A stretch of 10,083 nt of DNA from UBA9642 sp964545585 (GTDB taxonomy: Archaea > Nanobdellota > Nanobdellia > Woesearchaeales > UBA9642): positions 1-10,083 of the forward strand of contig CAZJFT010000034.1 in NCBI GenBank assembly GCA_964545585.1, written 5' to 3'. The notes under the pieces were generated by a model that was not told the origin of the DNA, searched no databases, and worked only from the letters and a program-made list of their open reading frames with translations. Positions 1 through 7,126 of the stretch are shown here, piece by piece. How positions within the stretch are numbered: position 1 is the stretch's first letter; each line of letters opens with the position of its first letter. Position numbers and translations under genes: made by a program.

Positions 1-41
1 CTGCTAACAACACAATAATCATAACAGGTGTCAGCAGCTGA
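1..41 (+). CDS. Possible 3' end of an upstream gene (partial)
   Basis: The third reading frame is open from the left edge to a TGA at 39-41 and encodes ANNTIIITGVSS. The stop lies two bases before the ATG at 44, the tight spacing expected inside an archaeal operon. The hydrophobic, beta-strand-like end would suit the C-terminus of another secreted pilin-like protein. Twelve residues are too few to identify a family, and chance openness over 39 bases is quite possible. Confidence 0.3.
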   Translation, partial: ANNTIIITGVSS

Positions 42-43
42 CC

Positions 44-442
44 ATGATAATAATGAGAACTAGAAAATCGCAGATGGCACTTGAATTTGTCCTTTTGTTC
101 GGGGTATCTATACTTATAATGGTGCTATTGCTTGTATTTATGTATGAGGTAAACCGGAGCAAGGCTGAAGAGAAGATAGAGTACAAGATGAGAGACTTCT
201 CTTATTCCGTACAATCAGAATTTGTCCTCGCATCAGAGATGAACAATGGATATTCCAGGAGCATACAAATACCGAGCAAGGTAGAACAGACAGATTACAA
301 CATAACTATAATCGGGAACAATCTTGTAGTCTCATATCATGGGACTTCATACTATTCACAGATCCCTGATACGATAGGCAATATAACTAAAGGGACGAAC
401 CTTTTATTGAAAAAGAACGACACGATATATATCAATCCTTAG
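44..442 (+). CDS. Small class III signal-peptide (type IV pilin-like) protein
   Basis: A 132-residue secreted protein with an archaeal type IV prepilin leader. A short basic N-terminus ends in RTRKS, followed by QMALEF and a hydrophobic helix (about residues 13-34). By family knowledge a prepilin peptidase would cut after Ser9, leaving Gln at +1 and the conserved acidic residue (Glu14) at +5, which helps the subunit pack into the filament. The remaining roughly 95 residues are polar and beta-rich with several N-x-S/T sequons, and have no cysteines. It is the first complete gene of the pilus cluster and is probably a minor pilin. The start at 44 would be coupled to the preceding stop; the ATG at 53 gives a more typical leader length (MRTRKS) and is equally possible. 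No clear Shine-Dalgarno is visible. The specific role is unknown. Confidence 0.82.
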   Translation: MIIMRTRKSQMALEFVLLFGVSILIMVLLLVFMYEVNRSKAEEKIEYKMRDFSYSVQSEFVLASEMNNGYSRSIQIPSKVEQTDYNITIIGNNLVVSYHGTSYYSQIPDTIGNITKGTNLLLKKNDTIYINP

Positions 443-456
443 ATAGCCATCATCTC

Positions 457-474
457 TGCATCTATATAGATGCA
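457..474. repeat. Perfect 18-bp palindrome in the 442-486 gap
   Basis: The 18 bases at 457-474 equal their own reverse complement (half-site TGCATCTAT). They lie between the stop of the first pilin-like gene and the ATG at 486. The centre holds CTATATAG, which is TATA-like and sits about 20 bases before the start codon. It could be an operator over a weak internal promoter, an RNA hairpin or processing site, or chance. Confidence 0.55.
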
Positions 475-485
475 ATGGTTTAACA

Positions 486-1046
486 ATGCTAAAGAAACAG
501 AAGAACTCAAAGAAATCCCAAGTATGGACGATAGAATTCATAGTCTCATTCCTAATATTCATAGCTGCAATAATATTAAGTGTCAAGAGCGTGTTTAATA
601 TATACACAAATGAGAACCTTAGGGATATACAGAGGGAATCAGAATTCGTTTCACAATACTTGCTCTCAGAGGGGTTTCCTTCAGACTGGAATAATGACAC
701 AATAATCAGGCCGGGTCTTACGACGAGCAATCGTCTGAACTACACAAAATTAAAAAACCTGTATGACCTGAATTATGATAAGGCAAAATATTCTTTAGGC
801 ATACGGAGCAATTTCTTCATTTATTTCTCTAATGCCACAGGAAATATCCCGTTATTCTATATGATAAATGACACTCTTACAGAATCAGAAGGATGCGGTT
901 ATGGGCATCCATTAGTATCGAAACAATACACCACGGAATGTATAATAGGATTCGATTCATTGAGGTATGCTGACATGACAAAAGTATCAAGAATAACAAA
1001 TTTCAACGGCTCCATAATCCAGATGAATGTGATAATATGGAGATGA
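486..1046 (+). CDS. Pilin-like membrane-anchored protein with QVWTIEF leader
   Basis: A 186-residue protein with a very basic N-terminus (eight residues KKQKNSKK before the KSQ site), then QVWTIEF and a hydrophobic helix at about residues 18-36. This resembles a class III prepilin leader cut after Ser11. The acidic residue (Glu17) would then be at +6, not the usual +5. The rest is predicted to be extracytoplasmic and contains two cysteines (in EGCGYG and TTECIIG) that could form a disulfide, plus several N-glycosylation sequons. The C-terminus ends in a beta-strand-like IIWR, matching the VWR end of the large VWA protein downstream. It is probably a minor pilin or adaptor acting with its neighbours. 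The ATG at 486 is the only sensible start before the leader, although no Shine-Dalgarno is evident. No precise family is recognised. Confidence 0.8.
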   Translation: MLKKQKNSKKSQVWTIEFIVSFLIFIAAIILSVKSVFNIYTNENLRDIQRESEFVSQYLLSEGFPSDWNNDTIIRPGLTTSNRLNYTKLKNLYDLNYDKAKYSLGIRSNFFIYFSNATGNIPLFYMINDTLTESEGCGYGHPLVSKQYTTECIIGFDSLRYADMTKVSRITNFNGSIIQMNVIIWR

Positions 1047-1054
1047 TAATGGTA

Positions 1055-1062
1055 TTTATAAT
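1055..1062 (+). promoter_or_regulatory. Possible TATA box ahead of the VWA gene
   Basis: TTTATAAT occurs in the short gap after the 486-1046 gene. Archaeal transcription usually begins about 25 bases downstream, here near 1084, next to the ATG at 1087. If used, it would make a leaderless message starting at the sixth codon of the long reading frame. AT-rich gaps often contain such octamers, so this is weak. Confidence 0.3.
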
Positions 1063-1071
1063 ATTTGCAAT

Positions 1072-3840
1072 ATGGGGATGTTGATTATGCATCGAAGGAA
1101 TCATAATGAGTCCGGAAACCGACATCTTGACAACAAGGCATACTATTTCATACTAGATGCAATATTCGCATCATTATTATTGATTGCGGGCCTGATGGTC
1201 CTAGGAGAGTATTCCTCTAAGCAGGAGCATGTCCAGGAATCAGAATATTTCAGCCAGGACCTGCTGAACGTATTGAGCTCGATAAAGATATATGAGCTGA
1301 ATGAGACAAACAAGAACAACAGTTTTGTAGTCTCAGAGATAAATGCGGGAGGTATAGAAAATCTTGAGAATTCCGTATTGGAACAGGTCGGGGAATATTG
1401 GGCGAAAGGGGAGCAGGAGAAGGCAAGAGGATTGCTTGACTCATTGATGGGACAGATAGATTTAGACAAGGAATTCGAGATAATAGTTAGCAATGCTTAC
1501 AGGACAGATTATGATGTCGTATACAATACCAGTTCGATGCAGGGTTTCGAGAGTGTCACCGCATCGAGAAGGATGATATCTGGTATAGAGAAGGGATCGC
1601 CATTATCAGGATACAGCTCTGCAGCATACTTAAAGAAGATATCAGGCAAGAAGACAAATTCATACGTATACTTCGGAGGGTTCGTAGGACAAGGGGACAT
1701 AGATGTCACGATACGATTGCCAAATGACTTCAACAGTTCGAGAATGCTTGATGCATTCGTCAAATTAGAGACGCCAGGGACTTTCGAATTGTACATCAAT
1801 GAGATACAGTGCGGGTCGTCATACTCAGGATCGCCGAATAGCATATCAATATGGAATATCGGAGGATGCAATTCATCTTTCAGATCTGGAACAAACAACA
1901 TAAGCATAAGGTTCACTTCCGGATTTAACCAATCATACATCTCTGGCGGTTTCTTGAAAGCAGTATATACCACAGACCTGCTTCTAGAGACTGAAACACC
2001 GGGCTATAAGAGATATTACTTCCCAGGAATCGAGGGTTTCATAAACCTGTATGATTCATTCGCGGTACAGGGAGTGATTACTAATTGGACGATAAATGTG
2101 ACTTTCGACAGCATATACAATGTATTCTTGACAATAGGGAATGATACGGTGTTCAATGTTAACGGGCAGAATTCAACACAGAACATAGTGATAACCGAAT
2201 CTGACTTGGACATCGCATTCCAGACTGTCCCTTTGAGGCTGTCAATAACCAATCTATCAAACATAACAATATTGAACCAAGGACGCCCTGCAGATTCTAT
2301 ACTTGTGACTGATGTTTCGGGAAGCATGGGCGATTGCAGCGGGATATATGAGAACCAGACGATGTGTACATACCAATATAAAGGGGCATCCTGGTGGTGG
2401 TGGTGGTCGAGCACCTCTTGCGAATATAATGGTGTGTCATGCAGCAGCAATGAATGCGGCATATCGCCGATCTATTCGACGAGAAACCATCAGATAATAA
2501 ACCAGAGCGTCTGCGTCCCATTGATGGATGTGGCTAAGGATGCAGATAAGCTGTTCATCGACATGATACTGAATGAATCTTTATTGCATAATATCGGTCT
2601 AGTAGATTACTCTACGAACGCCGCATATTTCCCGTTGACTAATATCGCTGCAAGCCTCAAGAGCGAGGTCGATACATACACATCAGGTGGATCGACATGC
2701 ACTTGCTGCGGCATGAACTATGCACGAAACATGTTGCTCAACTCTAGCAGGAACAGGTTCATAATACTTCTTAGCGATGGAGAGCCGACTCATTATTGTA
2801 GCAATTATAATGATTATACTGGGACGAGCGATGGCAGTCCAGGCGATGTGTTTGCAATAGAATGGGCTATAAACGCGAGCAGGCTCGCGTGCCAGAACAA
2901 CATCACAGTATATGCGATAGGGTTCGGCACAGCTATGAGCGCTGCAGGACATGACGTGATGAGACAGATAGCGTGCAATTCCTCCCTATACTATGACGCG
3001 ACCGATGCTTCAGACCTATTATCGATATATCAGAACATCTCCGACCAGATATTGCTTGCAGCAAACTTCAGTTCACAGACAGTCACTGTCGTCGGAAATT
3101 TCTTCGAGACAACAGTCTATCCTAATTCATACATAGACATATACTATGATGATGTCTCGAACATAAGTTCTCAGGGTAAATTATCTGTGAAGAGGGAATC
3201 AGAACAATTCAATGGATGTTCAGCATTGGTGTACATCCCATCAGATGTGACTGTTGCTGATGCATACGTGACATCTTATTCCGGGGACCATTGGACAGAC
3301 CAGTTGCTCATAAACGGCAATACAGTCTTCAATCTTACACAGTATGGCACGGATTATAGTGTCATCGGCGATCCGTTCATAATACAGATACCCGCATTAT
3401 TGCTAAATTCTGGTGCATGGAACAATATCACTTTAAGAGTCGGTGATGGTCCTAATAACAGTTCAGAATGTTCCTATAATAATACGCTCATATACGATGC
3501 TTTGATAAATGTCTCGGTGCCGCGAAGCCCGGTGCTTACGCAATCCGACGGGTGCATATGGAACATATGGTTTGAGGACGGTCAAGTATCATCATCACCT
3601 ATACCTTCTTATTATGCAGGATCTAGTCAATGCTATTATAATCAGACACTCACATTATATAAGGATGAGGATGCATATGACATTTCAGTATTCAATATTT
3701 TGAGAGCGCTGGATTTTGATGATAATGGACTGGTGGATGTCAACCTCAACACCGAAGATCTTGAGATAATAGTCACGTCCATAGACTCCGTGCCGTACTT
3801 ATGGGGGCCATCGATAATAGAGGCAAGGGTCTGGAGATGA
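1072..3840 (+). CDS. Large VWA-domain pilin-like surface protein (candidate tip adhesin)
   Basis: A 922-residue surface protein. A pilin-like anchor (K22-A23, then YYFILD and a hydrophobic stretch to about residue 44) is followed by a helical region to about 140 and beta-rich segments to about 405. A VWA domain spans about 409-665. Its MIDAS metal site appears complete: D414-V-S-G-S418, a GGST segment (539-542) and L567-S-D569-G-E-P. Between the first strand and helix sits an insert of about 60 residues with six cysteines (422, 432, 450, 457, 462, 481) and five tryptophans (441-445). About 30 N-x-S/T sequons suggest heavy glycosylation. A dockerin/EF-hand-like loop, D881-F-D-D-N-G-L-V-D889, lies near the C-terminus, which ends VWR. 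VWA domains usually bind protein ligands through a divalent metal, so adhesion is inferred. Starts at 1072, 1078 or 1087 are all possible; none has a good Shine-Dalgarno. Confidence 0.85.
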   Translation: MGMLIMHRRNHNESGNRHLDNKAYYFILDAIFASLLLIAGLMVLGEYSSKQEHVQESEYFSQDLLNVLSSIKIYELNETNKNNSFVVSEINAGGIENLENSVLEQVGEYWAKGEQEKARGLLDSLMGQIDLDKEFEIIVSNAYRTDYDVVYNTSSMQGFESVTASRRMISGIEKGSPLSGYSSAAYLKKISGKKTNSYVYFGGFVGQGDIDVTIRLPNDFNSSRMLDAFVKLETPGTFELYINEIQCGSSYSGSPNSISIWNIGGCNSSFRSGTNNISIRFTSGFNQSYISGGFLKAVYTTDLLLETETPGYKRYYFPGIEGFINLYDSFAVQGVITNWTINVTFDSIYNVFLTIGNDTVFNVNGQNSTQNIVITESDLDIAFQTVPLRLSITNLSNITILNQGRPADSILVTDVSGSMGDCSGIYENQTMCTYQYKGASWWWWWSSTSCEYNGVSCSSNECGISPIYSTRNHQIINQSVCVPLMDVAKDADKLFIDMILNESLLHNIGLVDYSTNAAYFPLTNIAASLKSEVDTYTSGGSTCTCCGMNYARNMLLNSSRNRFIILLSDGEPTHYCSNYNDYTGTSDGSPGDVFAIEWAINASRLACQNNITVYAIGFGTAMSAAGHDVMRQIACNSSLYYDATDASDLLSIYQNISDQILLAANFSSQTVTVVGNFFETTVYPNSYIDIYYDDVSNISSQGKLSVKRESEQFNGCSALVYIPSDVTVADAYVTSYSGDHWTDQLLINGNTVFNLTQYGTDYSVIGDPFIIQIPALLLNSGAWNNITLRVGDGPNNSSECSYNNTLIYDALINVSVPRSPVLTQSDGCIWNIWFEDGQVSSSPIPSYYAGSSQCYYNQTLTLYKDEDAYDISVFNILRALDFDDNGLVDVNLNTEDLEIIVTSIDSVPYLWGPSIIEARVWR

Positions 3841-3841
3841 T
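3833..3841 (+). promoter_or_regulatory. Shine-Dalgarno overlapping the VWA gene's stop
   Basis: GGAGATGAT differs by one base from the GGAGGTGAT complement expected for the archaeal 16S rRNA 3' end. It sits six bases before the ATG at 3848, the same spacing as in the second pilin gene. It is made from the last Trp-Arg codons and the stop of the VWA gene, so translation of the two genes is probably coupled. Confidence 0.5.
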
Positions 3842-3847
3842 TATACA

Positions 3848-4822
3848 ATGAATGCCAAGAGAATCATGAGACTGGACAAGAAAGCGATATTCTATATGCT
3901 GACAGTCATAGTATTCTTAGGGATAATGATAATAATCATGTATACTTATCAGTCTTATTCGATAAGAGACAGGCAGGAATCTATAGAGATACGGATAAGG
4001 TCAATGAATGATTTCATAAATGATTTCAACAATGACGTCCATAGATCGACGAGAATATCTGCGACAAGAGCATTGATAGCATTAGAGGACCACGTATCCA
4101 TAAGTGGGGAACATTTTAATGATTTGGATGAATTCAGGGATACGTTCAAGGAAACATTCTATTATGGGTCGATAAACGGCACAAACCATTCGCTCATGGA
4201 AGATTCCAGTTTCAAGGATTATGAGAACAAGGTTTCAGCGAATGCAAAGAATACAGGCATGGATTTTTTCATAAATGTATCTGACATAACTTTGGAACAG
4301 GATGATCCTTGGAATATCTTGGTGATAATCGATGCACATATAAAATTGAATGATTCGAGCAAGCTTGCATACTGGGATTTCAATGGGTCATTCATAACAG
4401 AAGTTCCCATAGATGGATTGAGAGACCCATTATATAGCATAAACACCCTTGGAAGGCTTCAGAACACTATACGACTGGCCAATACGACAGACTTTGTTGA
4501 TGGCACAAACACATCTGAGCTGTTGTCGCATATGCAGAATGGATATTATATAGAGAGCCCTTCTGCACCATCTTTCCTCATGCGATTCTATGACAATCTT
4601 TCATCAAGCCCATATGGGATAGAGAGCCTTGTTGACATAGAAGAGATAAATGATCAGGGATTGACAGTCGATGAATCAAGTCCTGTCGTTGATTATAAAT
4701 ATTTTTCAGGAACATATACTGCGGATGCATGCGAGATACAGAACATGCCTGAATGGTTCAAGCTTGAAGTCTCAGACCTTATCAATTATGACTTAGGAGG
4801 ATTGAACTATACGACTTGCTGA
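3848..4822 (+). CDS. Membrane-anchored pilus-locus protein, family not recognised
   Basis: A 324-residue protein with a short basic N-terminus (MNAKRIMRLDKK), one hydrophobic helix at about residues 13-33 and a long polar extracytoplasmic part. After the helix, roughly residues 34-80 are charged and look alpha-helical, like the pilin stalk helix continuing out of the membrane. Several N-x-S/T sequons follow. Near the C-terminus are DACEIQNMPEWFKLE and a terminal Cys; the two cysteines could pair. The leader resembles a prepilin leader (K-K-A then IFYML) but lacks the acidic residue normally at +5. It starts seven bases after the VWA stop with a usable Shine-Dalgarno, so it is clearly operonic with it. 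Likely a minor filament subunit or assembly factor; I do not recognise a named family. Confidence 0.72.
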   Translation: MNAKRIMRLDKKAIFYMLTVIVFLGIMIIIMYTYQSYSIRDRQESIEIRIRSMNDFINDFNNDVHRSTRISATRALIALEDHVSISGEHFNDLDEFRDTFKETFYYGSINGTNHSLMEDSSFKDYENKVSANAKNTGMDFFINVSDITLEQDDPWNILVIIDAHIKLNDSSKLAYWDFNGSFITEVPIDGLRDPLYSINTLGRLQNTIRLANTTDFVDGTNTSELLSHMQNGYYIESPSAPSFLMRFYDNLSSSPYGIESLVDIEEINDQGLTVDESSPVVDYKYFSGTYTADACEIQNMPEWFKLEVSDLINYDLGGLNYTTC

Positions 4823-4841
4823 ATGTTTTTGATCAGACAAA

Positions 4842-5207
4842 ATGAGAAAGAATAATAAGAGTGGATTGATGAAGGATAATAGGACAATATGCAATAAGTT
4901 GGTATATTGCAATGATATATTCAGCAAGGGAACAGGATTGATGTTCCGTACAAGACAAAGTGTGGAGGATACGGCTTGGATATTTAGTTTCAGGAATCCT
5001 AGAAAGATATCATTGACCATGGCCTTCGTACTATTTCCTATAGATGCGATATTCTTGAATGAGAAAAAAGAGATTGTAGAGCTGACATCATTAAATCCGT
5101 GGGAGTCATATTTCCCGAGTGAGAAAGCGAATTATTGTATAGAGCTGAAAAAAGGCACTATCGCTGCAGCAGGATTGAAACTACGCGATAGGCTATTATT
5201 CCCATAA
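4842..5207 (+). CDS. DUF192-family protein
   Basis: A 121-residue protein matching the DUF192 pattern from about residue 17 to the end. The recognisable blocks are GTGLMFR (30-36), where bacterial members have RxxGLMFR; LTMAFVLFPIDAIFL (58-72), equivalent to the family's FWMKNTxxPLDxIFI; and a C-terminal ELKKGT...GLKLRDRLLF, equivalent to the xLPAGxxxxxGIxxGD block. The usual final Gly-Asp is Arg-Asp here. There is no signal peptide or membrane helix. DUF192 is a small beta-barrel-like domain of unknown function found across archaea and bacteria. Its position 19 bases after the minor pilin-like gene and directly before the motor gene suggests co-transcription, but a pilus role is only inference. 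The ATG at 4869 is an alternative start that would still keep the domain. Confidence 0.78.
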   Translation: MRKNNKSGLMKDNRTICNKLVYCNDIFSKGTGLMFRTRQSVEDTAWIFSFRNPRKISLTMAFVLFPIDAIFLNEKKEIVELTSLNPWESYFPSEKANYCIELKKGTIAAAGLKLRDRLLFP

Positions 5208-5229
5208 TTGTGCTTATATTTTGATAAAC

Positions 5230-5237
5230 TATATAAA
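5230..5237 (+). promoter_or_regulatory. TATA box for the secretion ATPase gene
   Basis: TATATAAA in an AT-rich context just after the DUF192 stop. Initiation about 25 bases downstream would fall near 5260, leaving a leader of about 30 bases before the ATG at 5289, with GAGGT at 5281-5285. This arrangement supports 5289 as the true start and argues that the motor genes have their own promoter. Confidence 0.5.
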
Positions 5238-5288
5238 TCGATATCCGTAAAAATATGTAAAAGGGGTGGATCTGTAAAAAGAGGTAAG

Positions 5289-7070
5289 ATGGATTATCTG
5301 GAAACAGGTGTTGATAGGCTTCTTAATCTTGTAAAGGAAAAGAAGAAAATAGCGACGCATGAAGCGATAAAGCTTTTGAAGACCACTCCTGAATTGATGC
5401 GTGAATGGGTTGATTTCTTAGAGGATGAGGGGATGATTGTCTTAGAGTACAAGTTCTCTATACAATACCTCATAGATGCAGAGTCAATCGGCAAGAAAGG
5501 CATCACTAAGCCGACAGAATTTGAATCCAAAGAGAAAAAAGAGACTTCAACTATAGAAGAGGCTCATATCACGAAATCTCAGCTAAAGAAAAATCCTAAC
5601 ATAAAGATACTTGATGAGTACACATACAATTTCAAGAACATGAAGATTGATGTCGTCGTCATGAAGAAGAAAGGCGAATTCGTGGAGCTGTACGACCTGT
5701 TCGTATCGAGCATAAGCCCAACTACAGAGTTCATACTTGAGAAGATAAGGCAGGAATTGATAACGAAGATTAGCATCGGATTCTCAGATATTGCAGATAA
5801 GCGTAAGACACGATTCATAGAGGACAAGTTTGAGGAAGCGATAAAGATAATGGTCGATAAATATTTCAGCGACCTTGATACGCCGATAAAAGATTTCTTA
5901 TACTCTTACTTGGTGAGCAAGGCGTTAGGTTTAGGAAATATTGACTTGTTGATGGCTGACTCAAACCTTGAGGAGATAGTCATAAACCAGAGCCAGGAAC
6001 CTGTATGGATATATCATAGGAAACATGGTTGGTTAAGGACTAATGTCACATTGAAGGATGAAGAGCAGATAAAACATTATGCATCAATGATTGGCAGGAA
6101 GATAGGAAGACAGATAAATGTCCTTGAGCCATTGCTCGATGCACACTTAAATGAGGGAGACAGGGTCAATGCTACACTCTCCCCTATATCTGCAAGAGGT
6201 AACACTATAACTATAAGGAAGTTCGCTAAGGATCCTTGGACGATAACGAAGATGCTTAAGTCGAACACAATAAGTTTTGATGCTGCAGCATTGATGTGGA
6301 CTGCAATACAATACGAGCTTTCAGCGATAATTGCCGGTGGTACGGCATCAGGTAAGACATCGACTTTGAATTGTTTAGCGAATTTCTTCCCTCCTAATCA
6401 AAGGATAATAAGCATAGAGGATACGAGAGAGCTGCAATTGCCTAAATTCCTGCATTGGGTGCCATTGAATACGAGGCTTCCGAACTCTGAAGGGAAGGGC
6501 GCTATATCAATGGAGGACTTGTTGATAAACAGTCTGAGGATGAGGCCTGACAGGATATTGGTTGGAGAGGTAAGAAGACAAAAAGAGGTCGAGACATTAT
6601 TCGAGGCAATACATACAGGTCATTCATGCTATGCGACATTCCACGCGAATACCGCGGAAGAGACTGTTGAGAGGCTCACGAACCCTCCAATAAACGTGCC
6701 TAAACTGATGTTGCCTGCTATCTCTTTAGTATTGATACAGTTCAGGAACAGGAGGACTGACGTAAGGAGGACATTCCAATTGGCCGAGATAATGCCTGAC
6801 AGTAAGCCTAATGTCCTGATGCAGTACGATCCGAAGAAGGACATTTTGAAGAAGGTACGCAAAAGCTCCTCATTGTTCAACACTTTGTCATTATATACAG
6901 GATATACTTATGCAGAGATGAATAAGGAATTGAATGAGAAGGTGAAGATCCTCAAATACATGGTCAAGCAGGATATAGTGGACATAGACCACGTAGGAAG
7001 GCTTATGGCTGAGTATTATACTGATAAAGATAACCTTATGAAATTTGTTAACAGCAACAAGAAGTTTTGA
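5289..7070 (+). CDS. Type II/IV secretion ATPase (FlaI/PilB/GspE-like) with N-terminal winged-helix-like domain
   Basis: A 593-residue hexameric-type motor ATPase that would power pilin assembly from the cytoplasmic face. From the chosen start: residues 1-60 look like a winged-helix domain (three helices, then EGMIVLEYKF); a linker and N-terminal secretion-ATPase domain follow to about 320; then the catalytic core. Core motifs are Walker A GGTASGKT (350-357), Asp box S-I-E377-D378-T, Walker B ILVGE427 and His box HTGH (442-445) with a second His at FHAN (452). All key residues are present, so it should be active. The frame is open upstream to a TTG at 5208, but that adds 27 residues unlike the family and would run through the TATA box at 5230; the ATG at 5289 with nearby GAGGT is preferred. 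The two genes downstream encode matching platform proteins. Confidence 0.93.
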   Translation: MDYLETGVDRLLNLVKEKKKIATHEAIKLLKTTPELMREWVDFLEDEGMIVLEYKFSIQYLIDAESIGKKGITKPTEFESKEKKETSTIEEAHITKSQLKKNPNIKILDEYTYNFKNMKIDVVVMKKKGEFVELYDLFVSSISPTTEFILEKIRQELITKISIGFSDIADKRKTRFIEDKFEEAIKIMVDKYFSDLDTPIKDFLYSYLVSKALGLGNIDLLMADSNLEEIVINQSQEPVWIYHRKHGWLRTNVTLKDEEQIKHYASMIGRKIGRQINVLEPLLDAHLNEGDRVNATLSPISARGNTITIRKFAKDPWTITKMLKSNTISFDAAALMWTAIQYELSAIIAGGTASGKTSTLNCLANFFPPNQRIISIEDTRELQLPKFLHWVPLNTRLPNSEGKGAISMEDLLINSLRMRPDRILVGEVRRQKEVETLFEAIHTGHSCYATFHANTAEETVERLTNPPINVPKLMLPAISLVLIQFRNRRTDVRRTFQLAEIMPDSKPNVLMQYDPKKDILKKVRKSSSLFNTLSLYTGYTYAEMNKELNEKVKILKYMVKQDIVDIDHVGRLMAEYYTDKDNLMKFVNSNKKF

Positions 7071-7078
7071 CGAGGGGT

Positions 7079-7086
7079 TTTATAAA
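7079..7086 (+). promoter_or_regulatory. Possible TATA box for the first platform gene
   Basis: TTTATAAA, identical to the octamers before both pilin genes, lies nine bases after the ATPase stop. Predicted initiation near 7110 gives a leader of about 17-30 bases. A second candidate, TTTTATAT, overlaps 7093-7099. The 56-base AT-rich gap is unusually long for this cluster, which supports a promoter here. Confidence 0.4.
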
Positions 7087-7126
7087 ATTAATTTTATATG
7101 GATAATTTTATACAGATATGTTTTAG

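Noticed and set aside
404..730. A 108-codon - strand frame across the first two pilin-like genes
   Set aside because: It overlaps both pilin-like leaders on the other strand and shows no family features.
1509..2521. Several - strand frames inside the VWA gene
   Set aside because: They overlap well-supported VWA coding sequence including the MIDAS motifs. Their His-runs are just the reverse of the (TGG)5 tract.
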